Origin: Clostridia bacterium | GTDB lineage: Bacteria; Bacillota; Clostridia; Oscillospirales; Acutalibacteraceae | Direction of reading: 5' to 3' | Assembly (NCBI GenBank): GCA_017416345.1 | Contig: JAFQCR010000004.1 | Span: forward strand, 1 to 51,782 | DNA: 51,782 nucleotides | Shown here: positions 10,501-18,487 of the stretch, one piece after another | Layout of the letters: each line of letters opens with the position of its first letter | Numbering within the stretch: the stretch's first letter is position 1 | Position numbers and translations under genes: made by a program | Notes under the pieces: generated by a model | Database searches by the model: none | Told to the model about the DNA's origin: nothing | What the model saw: the letters and a program-made list of their open reading frames with translations, nothing else

Positions 10501-11134
10501 TGTCGGTGCCAACGGCGATACCATCGACGATGAGATCGTTGTTCTCGACGGCAAGTGCGACAAGCTCCACGAGATCTACGACGCACTCCGCATCAACCGT
10601 CCGCTGGTCAGAGATTTCATCAAGAGATTTGACGACAGCGTTAAGGAGGAGAATGATGCAGGCGGCGTAGCCAACACCTCTTATCAGCAGTCCCGTCTTT
10701 ACAAGGCGCTTGGAAAGATGCATCTTAACAAGTTCCCTGTGATCGAGCACGTCAGCTATCTTGAGCTGCCGCTCCTCTTCAAGGTATCGGTCGGTAACAG
10801 CGAGTTCAAGGATTCCGATGCTGTTGAGATGCTCAAGAACTTCATCGGCTTCACCGAGGAGTACCTCACCACCTTCTATGTAGACCATATCGTACGCAAC
10901 AGATACTTTGTTGAGTGGTTGGATGAGCAGTTCACCCTTATGCTCAGCAATATCGAGAAGTACTATGATCAGGGCGAGACCTACATCCTCCAGAATCCGT
11001 TCAACGATACTCTCCTTGCCAGACTTATGGGCGTTATCATCGGTATCTTCGATAAGTACTCCGTAAACGATGAGTTTGCCGAGGAGTGCTACAAGAAGTA
11101 CGAGGCAAAGCGTAAGGAACTTTCCGGACAGTGA
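7583..11134 (+). CDS. Tubulin/FtsZ-like GTPase (Tubulin_2 type), 1183 residues
   Basis: The start is ATG 7583 after AAGGAG. The N-terminal third is a recognisable tubulin/FtsZ-superfamily GTPase fold: strand plus phosphate loop LLVGLGGTG (residues 19-27), FVFLDTDANE (48-57) in the position of the nucleotide-contacting T3 region, and the tubulin signature VSTLVGGTGSG (156-166). Next comes the NxxAYAxLREIDAF helix that I associate with the large Tubulin_2 (FtsZl) family rather than with FtsZ itself. The remaining ~850 residues are mostly alpha-helical with an acidic insertion near 555-565 and have no recognisable domain. There is no membrane segment. Family members are proposed to act in membrane remodelling, often next to vWA genes (recalled from comparative genomics). 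Codon use is strongly optimised, which suggests high expression. Confidence 0.85.
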   Translation: MAEKNTKKAKTVEKMPPTLLVGLGGTGCDIVGRVYKLANDEQKKYLEFVFLDTDANELRERKFEAPFAHTVQTSRKITVGQALRNDPEAFNHTFPINPQLMNKPLTEGAGQIRAVSKLAFDMCVREGRLKELHEAINNLQKLNSDDMEQSIRVLIVSTLVGGTGSGILLPVSMYLRNYLENTCHKKPIIRGFCILPDIFFTDPNKTEIEKVNLRTNAYATLREIDAFMLKADSKRDSDIRKRFGLKMPRPGTIDKYDDYDLNPLDYCFLFDAQNTDGGTLTHFEEYKQHAADCIYASSVSRLHKRLNSSEDNTILERCAQNGRNRYCGTGTSKIIYPFEAVRDYVALNWMSQAMTDDWLRYDNKVARELIKYQKSRAKGVVQKPIDSRLVYREGVTNDIENKNYFGFAIQEECSLLDSSGTFYVDDRWNCYLEKLMAKIKEKAEDKVDDEAVNKLLSACRTEVEETGNASTFKAMFNSIAQQLKMLFAKTTKVAESSASILADSMFSIDNYDPSLEDRIEHWLHIKGVPLHPNSARYFLYNLEECLKKELQKIEAPAKGSGEGEEEGETISFAKAEQIVANFFTEKTHTDESNESGASVTLQQHVNSLQGSFFKKGEFKEQATGILDLCDEHVENIKLYYKLYVQVAVLKKSLEFIDNLCKNYEHFYQLLEAEIKNISYRTSRIEETYENRKGSPVMYVCASKNCLERILAECPNTIDSIQLTADFREQLFEVIYKSSDVSAAATQKKQKQVIEELVSEGILDFWRNAVIDQYGHRVDMDVIDALCKEAEFEEDCFAQNQKLNYVERKQDAAFKLAAPFIDKPIGQPYEILACGMSSAIANKNDLAKMEILKLFGSYEKDSLMDRYQILFMRALYNLRVCDLQKFAPCDECPADFKEEGSYYRDYVARIDNVLPDPEKSNTITPHLDRRWHFTGVMPDLDDETEQKSITRAQKAFFAAFVFGYVKYHRDRYQFVGANGDTIDDEIVVLDGKCDKLHEIYDALRINRPLVRDFIKRFDDSVKEENDAGGVANTSYQQSRLYKALGKMHLNKFPVIEHVSYLELPLLFKVSVGNSEFKDSDAVEMLKNFIGFTEEYLTTFYVDHIVRNRYFVEWLDEQFTLMLSNIEKYYDQGETYILQNPFNDTLLARLMGVIIGIFDKYSVNDEFAEECYKKYEAKRKELSGQ

Positions 11135-11142
11135 TTTTAAAT

Positions 11143-11227
11143 TTTGCGTCTGACGCAAATCTCTGCGTAAGGGTGCGGTGATGTGTCACCGTACCCAAGG
11201 CGCAGACCGAACGGCTTTGAGCCGTTC
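11143..11227 (+). other. Three consecutive RNA hairpins between operon genes 2 and 3
   Basis: In the 122-base gap there are TTTGCGT/ACGCAAA (11143-11149 with 11153-11159), a long bipartite stem TCTGCG...CGCAGA enclosing GGGT-CGGTGA/TCACCG-ACCC (11162-11206), and GAACGGC/GCCGTTC (11209-11215 with 11221-11227). None has a T-run, so these are not classical terminators. They more likely set mRNA processing or relative expression. Confidence 0.65.
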
Positions 11228-11256
11228 AAATAAATCAGAAAAGGAGGTTCACGCTG

Positions 11257-13332
11257 TTGCTGTCGATTTTGATAATTGACGGTGAGATCTTCGACCATTA
11301 CAGTAAATACGAATACTTTTTGGACCGCTTTGAAGCGGAAGGAGACGTAGCCGTCTGCGTATGGAACAAGGGTGCCGGTGAAAATGATATTGCCGCAATG
11401 GTACCGCAGTTGATGGATACCATTAAGAATATCCCTGCCTGGAACGCTTATATCATCTGTGCGCCGCATCATTCGATAGATTTTCTGCAGGACGATTTCA
11501 ACAATAAAACGCAGTATGCCATCAACCCGTATGAAAGAGCAAACCGCGAGGATTATTGTGCCGAAAAAGACCCGCTGTTAAATCTCGTTTACTTGCTTGG
11601 CGGACGCGGTGAAAGCAGCTACTCGTTTGATAACGGTATCAGGCAGGAGCACAATATCAAGTATATTGAGCAGTATCAGTTCCGTGCCGCAAGGCCGGAC
11701 AACATCTTTCTCATCACGCCGAGAATATTCAAGAACATCAGCCAGCAGAAGCACTTTTTGCTGACCGAAATACAGGATGAATACGCAAAGCTGCGCATTC
11801 AGGATAATCCTAAATATATTCTCGCAGGCGAGATCGATGTCACCACCAGATATTCCGAGTTCTGGGAGAGATATGAGTATCCGTCCAACTGCCGCTTCCT
11901 CGTATATGATCTGCCCGAAGAACAGCATCAGAAGTATGAGGATAGCTGGTTCCCGTTCTGGATATGCATACTCACGCTCACAAAAAACTATATCGGCAAC
12001 TCAATACTTGCACCTTACAAGTTGCATTTGCTCGATATTGAAATAAACGACGATAAATTTGCTGAATATTTCAACAAATTTTATACCATGCTGCTCGATA
12101 ACCGTGACATTAGCGAGCACGAGATCAAAGCGGAAAAGGATGCCATCAAGTTAGAGGCATCCAGCACCGATATTACCGTGTCGAACGGAAAAACGGCACC
12201 GGTTTATGTCACATTCCCGCACGTTGATGTTGCCAACCTTTTTGCAAGCAAAGCCAATATAGGACTTGTGAAGGACCGTCCCGTCCTTGATGAAGAGGAT
12301 TGGCGCCGACAGATGCAAAGAACAAGGGAGACCGTTGCAAAGTTCTTCAAGGCCATCGGCCGAGGCAAGGGTGAAGCCGTTGATTACACCAACGACACCT
12401 TCGAGGCCGACCGAGGTGCGCTTGTAAACAAGCGTATCACCAAGTATGACGCTGAAGAGCTGCGTGATGCTATGAACGAAGACGAGCTTCGCATGATCGA
12501 GCTTAATACCGGTTATGCCGCAAGCCGTGCCGAGTTTGAAAAGGAACAGCGCAAGGCCGACCGTATCGTCCGCACCTATATGAAGCGCCGTCTGAAGTTC
12601 AAGACAGCCGCATGGCTCATTGCTGCCTGTATGCTGATCTACTTCCTGGGCTTCATACCGTTTATGATAAATTCCGTTAAGCACAGTCTCACAAGCTTTC
12701 TTGTGGCCTGGCCTATATCGGCCGCAGCGTTTATCGTTCCGCTCGTCAGCGGCATTATAGCGCTTGCCGTGCTTAAACGCAGAATGAACAAGCTGATCGA
12801 TCTGTATAACAACACGATCAACAGCTGTTACGAAAAGGCCAAGACCGGTGCCGAGATCCAGGGCGAATATCTTTCGCTTTTGCTGGATTATATGAAGAAA
12901 TATCAGCTTTTGAGCAACTCGATAGTTGATAATTCTCATTCCCAGCGCATTGACGAGCTGGTGCTTGCCATTGCCGTGTTTGACGATGCTATCATCGAAT
13001 GCGAGGCTTTGGCCGCATTGCGTAACATCAAGCTGAAGAAGATCACCGACCGTTATGTTGAAAACACCATCGCTTCAACACCCGGCTCGCATATCAGCCT
13101 GTATGAGGACAACGAAAACGGCACCATGTCCTTGAACGAGGTTCCCGATGCATTGTCTGCTCCGTTCTCGTTCACCGACGATATGTCGATAATAGCCGAG
13201 GAGCTTTATGAGTGCGTGGGCTACACCAAGCGTAAGGCTTCAAACGATAACGGCGCAACCGATGAGGGTGAGGGCGACGGCTCGTTGCCCGAATCGCAGA
13301 CCGTTACCGAAACTGTAGAGGAGGGTGAATAA
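11257..13332 (+). CDS. Two-helix membrane protein of unknown family in the tubulin-like operon
   Basis: The start is taken at TTG 11257, 9 bases after AAGGAGG; no ATG is placed better. The 691-residue protein has no signal peptide. Residues 1-447 are soluble and begin with a beta-strand-rich LSILIIDGEIFDHY segment, a Rossmann-like beginning. Basic and helical sequence from ~400 to 447 leads into two transmembrane helices, about 449-471 (AAWLIAACMLIYFLGFIPFMI) and 482-507. The last ~180 residues are helical and end in a very acidic tail. With only two helices, both termini should be cytoplasmic. I do not recognise the family. Gene order (after the tubulin-like gene, 1 base before the next gene) indicates that it works in the same membrane complex. 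Confidence 0.7.
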   Translation: MLSILIIDGEIFDHYSKYEYFLDRFEAEGDVAVCVWNKGAGENDIAAMVPQLMDTIKNIPAWNAYIICAPHHSIDFLQDDFNNKTQYAINPYERANREDYCAEKDPLLNLVYLLGGRGESSYSFDNGIRQEHNIKYIEQYQFRAARPDNIFLITPRIFKNISQQKHFLLTEIQDEYAKLRIQDNPKYILAGEIDVTTRYSEFWERYEYPSNCRFLVYDLPEEQHQKYEDSWFPFWICILTLTKNYIGNSILAPYKLHLLDIEINDDKFAEYFNKFYTMLLDNRDISEHEIKAEKDAIKLEASSTDITVSNGKTAPVYVTFPHVDVANLFASKANIGLVKDRPVLDEEDWRRQMQRTRETVAKFFKAIGRGKGEAVDYTNDTFEADRGALVNKRITKYDAEELRDAMNEDELRMIELNTGYAASRAEFEKEQRKADRIVRTYMKRRLKFKTAAWLIAACMLIYFLGFIPFMINSVKHSLTSFLVAWPISAAAFIVPLVSGIIALAVLKRRMNKLIDLYNNTINSCYEKAKTGAEIQGEYLSLLLDYMKKYQLLSNSIVDNSHSQRIDELVLAIAVFDDAIIECEALAALRNIKLKKITDRYVENTIASTPGSHISLYEDNENGTMSLNEVPDALSAPFSFTDDMSIIAEELYECVGYTKRKASNDNGATDEGEGDGSLPESQTVTETVEEGE

Positions 13333-13333
13333 T

Positions 13334-16300
13334 ATGTGGGATACTATATGGGCCATCCTTAAATTTGTTCTCCCCATCCTTCCTATAGTTCTGGCCGCCT
13401 TGATAGGTATCAAGGTCAACCTCAAGAAGGAAAAACGTCACCACCAGCTTTTACTCCCCGTTGTGGCACTTATCTACGGCATCGTGTACCTGCTGTTGGT
13501 CGACGATATTGCACTTTTGCTGCTTAAGGGTATCTATTACCTTATCAGCAGGTTTGAGTTCCTGGCGTTTTTGGACAAGGTCAATTGGGCATACGGCGTA
13601 ATGTATGTTGCCAACACCGTTATGATCCTGCTGTTTATGGCCATCAAGGGAATGCTGATGCCGTTGCTGGCGGCCTTCCCGCCCGAAAAGAACTCTGTCA
13701 CAAGGTTTTTGACCGGTCTTTTCTATGATTACGATGAAAAGGCCGAGGATGATGACTCCGACAAGGATAATAACGGCAAAAAGGCTCAAAGCGGCAAGTG
13801 GTACTTAAAGGATAAGCTGGGACACGCCAAAAAGGTTTTGATGGCGGTCTATATCGGCGTTATCGCTTTCTCGTGCCTGCTGTTTGCAACTACCTGCTAT
13901 CTCATTTCCAAGAGCGTTCTCAGCGTTCCGTTCTATCCCGCATTTGGCATTCTTATTTTGGGAGAGGTATTCTTCTTCCTCGGCGGTCTGCCCAAAGGCG
14001 GGGATGACGAGGAGGAGATCGCCGATGCTCCCGAAGATGAAAAGGCCGAGATCGATTACAGCACCTTGAAGGAGATCTACGAAAAGCTGTTTGGCGACCG
14101 TATTTCAAACAGCGTTGATCTTCCGCCAATCGAAAACAAAAAGATCCCCGTAGCCCAGCTTTTGCTCCGCTACCGTGAGGAATATGAGGAGACCGGCTCC
14201 CAGGAAGCACATTTGCTGTTCAAGTATTTCACCAATATGCTGCTTTCCGGCGAGGAGCTTGACGATGGCTTGATCGCTTCGGCAAGAAATATTATCGAGG
14301 GCAAGAATATCTTGTTCAGCACGCCCTTTTATGAGGATGCTTCAAAGTACATCTTCCTGCCGATAACCCGTCACTTGATGCAGAACAAAAAGATACTCAT
14401 CGTGGTGGGCCGTATCGGTGCCGAGAAGAACATTATTGATTGGTTCAAGCGCGGTCTTTACGGTGTCAACAACTTTGAGAATATCTGGAAGACTGCATTG
14501 CTTTGTGAAAGCAATGAGGAGACCAAGATAGCCGTTCTTCCGATGAAGGACATCTATAATCTCAAGATGCTCAACTCCAAGGCGCAGTTCTTGGAGGAAA
14601 CCTCGATGGTCATCATCACCGACCCGACCAGACTTCTGGGAACCATGCAGGTCGGCTTGAGCACCGTTGTAAGCCTTATCCGCCGTGGCGAAAAGCCGCA
14701 GTACATTGCGTTCGACCGCAACTGTGACGGACTTGTGGACAGCTTGTCCCACGTTCTGAACAGCAGTATTGAGGAGGTCACCGCCACCACCGTTGCAAGT
14801 GCCAAGAGCACGGCCATCCTTTGGGAGGCCGACGGTAAGAACCTGCACCATCGTCTCGGACTTGATACTGCACGCTATCTTGGCGTCGGCTCCGAGCTGG
14901 CGGCAGTTGCTGTTGCCAACAAGGTCAGCGAGGTCAACTGGTTCGCTTATGAAAAATTCCCTGCGACCGATATGCGTTGGATAATCTCGCAGTATTACGG
15001 GCCGCTCTGTAAGGTCATGGATCTGCCGGTCTCGCAATCCGAGCTTGAGGAGCACGTAAAGGTCAGCGATGACCTTTGGTCAATGCCGCAGGGCAAGGAT
15101 CGCTTTATCATTGCCGAGGACGAGTACAACAACGCCTATGAGATAATTAGACAGTTCTCGTCACGTGCAACCAACCAGGCGTTCATCCATGTTCTCAGCC
15201 AGAACTATCTGTTGCGTGATTATATGAGCGAAAATGCTCAGATATTTACCTACGATCCCAAGGCTATCCCCAATATTGCGGCCGACTATCAGCGTGTCCG
15301 TTGCAATATGGTCTACAAGCTCGTTATGCGCCTTATGAACGGCGAAATGTACGAGGAGGAGATCAAGGAAGCCCTTGTTCTGATGGGTGTTTACAGCAAC
15401 GATGTTCACTCCGACCTCACCTCGCTTATTATGGAGAGCTTTGTCCCTGCCCATTCGAGCGAGAAGATCGCACCCGAGAGCATCGTCAACGTCAGAACCG
15501 ATCTGGTTATTGACAAGAAAACACGCCGTCCCGAAAGAAAGCGTGTTTATGCCATTACCAATACTCTGTTTATCGACCGCTTCCTGCAGCAGCTGCAGGT
15601 AGTGCATTGCGTAGCCGAGGATGAGGCTGATAAGAACCTTTACCTCAACTCGATACTTTACGGTCACGTTTATCAGAAATACCTGCCCGGTACCTTCACG
15701 GTTTACGACGGCAAGTATTATGAGGTCGTGTCGGTCACCAGAAATAACGGAATCATCTTCCGCCGTGCTGCCGACCACATCACCAAGCGTAGCTATTACC
15801 GTCAGATAAGGACCTATAACGTTTCGGGCTTTGAGCCTTCGACCGAGGCGGCCACACAGACCACCTTCGGCAACGTTGTGTTCGAGCGCGGTAACGCCGA
15901 GATCGACGTTACTACCGACGGATACTTTGAGCTTGGCGATTACGGTAACCTTAGGAATGCCAACAAGGTACTGCTTAACGGTATACCGGTACGTAAGTAT
16001 CAGAACAAGAGCATTATCAGGGTCAAGCTTACCGGCGCAGACCAAAAGGTCCGCTTCACCATTGCCACAATGATGAACGAGCTGTTTGTAACTCTGTTCC
16101 CCGAAATGCACGAGTATGTTGTCGCAACTACCAACGGAACCGACCCCGACAAGTGTGACGGTTATGTGCCGAGACTTGTTGTCAGCGGTGCCGACGGAGT
16201 TGTTGAGGACGACGGCTATATCTACATTATTGAAGACAGCCTTATCGATATGGGCCTACTCATCAATGTTGACCGTTATTTCACCCGCATTATGGAGATC

Positions 16301-18178
16301 ATCACCGATCTTCTTTGCTGGCATAACGAGCGTCTTGATGAGGAAACTGCCCAGGAGGAAGGCGGCGAAGGCCCTGCCGAGGAAGGCGAGGGCGGCGAGG
16401 ACGGAACCGAAGAAGGCGGAGAGGACGGACCCAAGAAAAAGAAGGGTTGTTCCGGCTGGTTCGGATCCATCTTCAAGAAGAAAAAGACCGACGACGGTGT
16501 CGATGAGGGCGGCGAAGCTCCTGCCGAGGAAGGCGAGGGCGGAGACGTTCCCGAAACCGCACCCGAAGGCGGAGAGGACCAACCGCAGGGCGGCAACGAC
16601 GAGCCTCAGGGTGGCGACGGCGAGACCGACGCACCTCAAGAGCCCGGCGATGAGCCCGAAGCACCTGCTTCTGCTCCCGATGATGCGTTTGACGATCCTC
16701 AGGTTCCCGGCGAAACTGCTGTGGGCGGCTCATCTGATGACGGCGATGCCTTCGCAGAACCGCAGGTTCCCGGCGAGGTAGCCGAAACTCCGCAGTCAGC
16801 ACCTGCCGAGGATGATGCATTTGCAGAGCCCGAGGCACCTGCCGATGAGCCTGCAACCGAGCCCGAGGCTCCCGTAAGTGAGCCCGAGGCACCTGCCGAG
16901 GTCAACGAGCCTGCACCTGCAGAGGAGCCCAAGCCCGTAGAAGAGCCTGCATCGGCTGAAAAGCCCAAGAAGAAGGGCTTCTTCGGTTGGCTGGGCGGTC
17001 TGTTCGGCAAGAAGAAAAAGCAGCCCATTCAGGAGCCTGCACCCGTGCCCGAAGAGGGCGTGTCCGACTTCCCCGATGTTACCGAGATCCCTGCTGAAGA
17101 GCTTGGCGGCGCTCCCGTTGATGCTCCTGCAGAAAATTCCGACGGCAACGGCGAAGATGCCAATGCACAGGATGATTCGGTCATCACCAGCGGCAACTTT
17201 ATGTCTAGACCGTTGTTCAATATGATCCCTGCTCCCGAGATGGATGTTGTCGATGACAACGAGGATGCCATCACGGGTGAGGACGAGGAGTCGGTCGAGG
17301 TCGATTCCGAGGATGCCGAAGGCGGCTCGGGCGGTAACAGCACCGAGCGCAAGAAGTATTCGCAGAGATTCTTTATGCTTTACGGAAATGAAGCTGTTCC
17401 CGAGGTCTTTGACCTTGAAGCCACATTGAAGTATCTTAAGGAAAACGGCTTTGAGGATAATTACCTCAAGCAGTCCCGTGACAGCGCAAAGAACACCAAG
17501 CTTAAGTGGTATAACTACCGCTATGAGCCGGGCGAGCATTATTGCGACTTCTGCGGAACCAAGCTTGAAGGTAAGATCTCGGTCCTTAAGGACGGCCGTG
17601 AGCGTTGCAACGAGTGTAAAAAGACCGCCATCAACCGTGTGCGCCAGTTCAAGAAGCTGTACAAGGAAGCACACCGTCAGATGGAGGAGATCTTTGGAAT
17701 CAAGATCAAGTCCAAGATCCAGATCCGCATAACCAACGCCGAGGAGATCGCCAAGGAAGGCGGCTACGAGTTTACTCCCACTCCCGGCTTTGACGGACGT
17801 GCACTCGGATTTGCACAGCGTCTCGGCAACGGTAAGACCAGGATCATGCTTGAAAACGGAGCTCCGAAGTTAGAGACCGAGAAGACGCTGGTTCACGAGA
17901 TGACACATATCTGGCAGTATGAAAATATGCTGAATCTGTGGAGTCCCGAGCGTGATCTCGTCGCTATCGAGGGTATGGCCGTTTGGGTAGAAGCGCAGTA
18001 TCTGACGAGTCTGGGACTTGAGGAACGTGCAAAGGCTTATGTCGATGCCCGTTGCTATGAGGATTCCGAGTACGGTCAGGGTATGCGTGAGTATATCAAA
18101 CGCTATCCGCTGAGAAAGGGCAAGAAGGTCACCCGAGGAACACCGTTCTGCAAACCGGGTCAAAACCCGCTCAAATAA
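13334..18178 (+). CDS. Giant membrane protein: TM region + degenerate helicase-like core + acidic linker + zinc ribbon + HExxH peptidase
   Basis: ATG 13334 follows GAGGAGGG and lies 1 base after the previous stop; 1614 residues. Residues 1-225 hold five or six membrane helices. Residues ~315-990 resemble superfamily-2 helicases of the DUF1998/YprA type in order: 'EGKNILFSTPFYEDAS' where TPTGSGKS is expected, 'KILIVVGRIGAEKN' (motif Ia-like), 'MVIITDPTRLL' (TPDML-like), 'YIAFDRNCDG' where DExH is expected, then a DUF1998-like end with 'YIYIIEDSLIDMGLL'. Walker A and B residues are lost, so ATPase activity is unlikely. Residues ~1000-1330 are an acidic Pro/Ala/Glu linker with two KKKxG-x-x-GW-x-G motifs. 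A Cys4 ribbon (CDFC near 1404, CNEC) precedes a zinc peptidase motif H1521-E-M-T-H1525 with E1546. This zinc-module-plus-peptidase end resembles DA1-like proteins. The domain calls are inference from motif order. Confidence 0.72.
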   Translation: MWDTIWAILKFVLPILPIVLAALIGIKVNLKKEKRHHQLLLPVVALIYGIVYLLLVDDIALLLLKGIYYLISRFEFLAFLDKVNWAYGVMYVANTVMILLFMAIKGMLMPLLAAFPPEKNSVTRFLTGLFYDYDEKAEDDDSDKDNNGKKAQSGKWYLKDKLGHAKKVLMAVYIGVIAFSCLLFATTCYLISKSVLSVPFYPAFGILILGEVFFFLGGLPKGGDDEEEIADAPEDEKAEIDYSTLKEIYEKLFGDRISNSVDLPPIENKKIPVAQLLLRYREEYEETGSQEAHLLFKYFTNMLLSGEELDDGLIASARNIIEGKNILFSTPFYEDASKYIFLPITRHLMQNKKILIVVGRIGAEKNIIDWFKRGLYGVNNFENIWKTALLCESNEETKIAVLPMKDIYNLKMLNSKAQFLEETSMVIITDPTRLLGTMQVGLSTVVSLIRRGEKPQYIAFDRNCDGLVDSLSHVLNSSIEEVTATTVASAKSTAILWEADGKNLHHRLGLDTARYLGVGSELAAVAVANKVSEVNWFAYEKFPATDMRWIISQYYGPLCKVMDLPVSQSELEEHVKVSDDLWSMPQGKDRFIIAEDEYNNAYEIIRQFSSRATNQAFIHVLSQNYLLRDYMSENAQIFTYDPKAIPNIAADYQRVRCNMVYKLVMRLMNGEMYEEEIKEALVLMGVYSNDVHSDLTSLIMESFVPAHSSEKIAPESIVNVRTDLVIDKKTRRPERKRVYAITNTLFIDRFLQQLQVVHCVAEDEADKNLYLNSILYGHVYQKYLPGTFTVYDGKYYEVVSVTRNNGIIFRRAADHITKRSYYRQIRTYNVSGFEPSTEAATQTTFGNVVFERGNAEIDVTTDGYFELGDYGNLRNANKVLLNGIPVRKYQNKSIIRVKLTGADQKVRFTIATMMNELFVTLFPEMHEYVVATTNGTDPDKCDGYVPRLVVSGADGVVEDDGYIYIIEDSLIDMGLLINVDRYFTRIMEIITDLLCWHNERLDEETAQEEGGEGPAEEGEGGEDGTEEGGEDGPKKKKGCSGWFGSIFKKKKTDDGVDEGGEAPAEEGEGGDVPETAPEGGEDQPQGGNDEPQGGDGETDAPQEPGDEPEAPASAPDDAFDDPQVPGETAVGGSSDDGDAFAEPQVPGEVAETPQSAPAEDDAFAEPEAPADEPATEPEAPVSEPEAPAEVNEPAPAEEPKPVEEPASAEKPKKKGFFGWLGGLFGKKKKQPIQEPAPVPEEGVSDFPDVTEIPAEELGGAPVDAPAENSDGNGEDANAQDDSVITSGNFMSRPLFNMIPAPEMDVVDDNEDAITGEDEESVEVDSEDAEGGSGGNSTERKKYSQRFFMLYGNEAVPEVFDLEATLKYLKENGFEDNYLKQSRDSAKNTKLKWYNYRYEPGEHYCDFCGTKLEGKISVLKDGRERCNECKKTAINRVRQFKKLYKEAHRQMEEIFGIKIKSKIQIRITNAEEIAKEGGYEFTPTPGFDGRALGFAQRLGNGKTRIMLENGAPKLETEKTLVHEMTHIWQYENMLNLWSPERDLVAIEGMAVWVEAQYLTSLGLEERAKAYVDARCYEDSEYGQGMREYIKRYPLRKGKKVTRGTPFCKPGQNPLK

Positions 18179-18190
18179 CCCAAAATAGCA

Positions 18191-18231
18191 AACACCCATC
18201 CTGCAGTTAAGCTGTAAGATGGGTGTTTTTT
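18191..18231 (+). terminator. Terminator of the tubulin-like operon
   Basis: The stem AACACCCATC / GATGGGTGTT, extended inward by TGCAG/CTGTA, is followed by TTTTTT. It begins 13 bases after the stop codon of the giant protein and fits transcription ending after four genes. Confidence 0.92.
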
Positions 18232-18261
18232 AAATAGACCATGGATTTTAAAATTTAATGC

Positions 18262-18290
18262 TTGACTTTTTGCCGTGATGATTGTATAAT
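18262..18290 (+). promoter_or_regulatory. Promoter of tRNA-Leu
   Basis: TTGACT (18262-18267), a 17-bp spacer and a perfect TATAAT (18285-18290), about 30 bases before the tRNA. Confidence 0.8.
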
Positions 18291-18319
18291 ATACCCCGTG
18301 GCATAGCCAAAGTAAATAT

Positions 18320-18406
18320 GCGGGTATGGCGGAATTGGCAGACGCGCTAGATTCAGGTTCTAGTGAGAGCGATCTCATACAGGTTCAAGTCCTGCTACCC
18401 GCACCA
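18320..18406 (+). tRNA. tRNA-Leu (anticodon CAG)
   Basis: An 87-base class II tRNA with encoded CCA. The acceptor stem is GCGGGTA (18320-18326) with TACCCGC (18396-18402). The anticodon stem CTAGA/TCTAG holds the loop TTCAGGT, so the anticodon is CAG at 18354-18356, reading CUG. A long variable arm TGAGA-GCGA-TCTCA is present, and the T arm contains GTTCAAGTC. It stands alone with its own promoter and terminator. Confidence 0.97.
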
Positions 18407-18408
18407 TA

Positions 18409-18446
18409 AAAAGCGACGTGTTTTAACACGTCGCTTTTCTTTTTGG
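18409..18446 (+). terminator. Terminator after tRNA-Leu
   Basis: A 12-bp perfect stem AAGCGACGTGTT / AACACGTCGCTT with a tight loop is followed by a T-rich run. On the other strand it also lies downstream of the convergent phosphatase gene, so it may act in both directions. Confidence 0.9.
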
Positions 18447-18487
18447 CAGTATTATTTGATATTCCTCACGACAATTCTGAGGCCTTT

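Noticed and set aside
7574-11158. A 1194-codon open frame on the reverse strand across the tubulin-like gene.
   Set aside because: It mirrors a gene with strong codon bias. The product is Leu/Val-rich low-information sequence without motifs, and the plus-strand gene has clear GTPase signatures.
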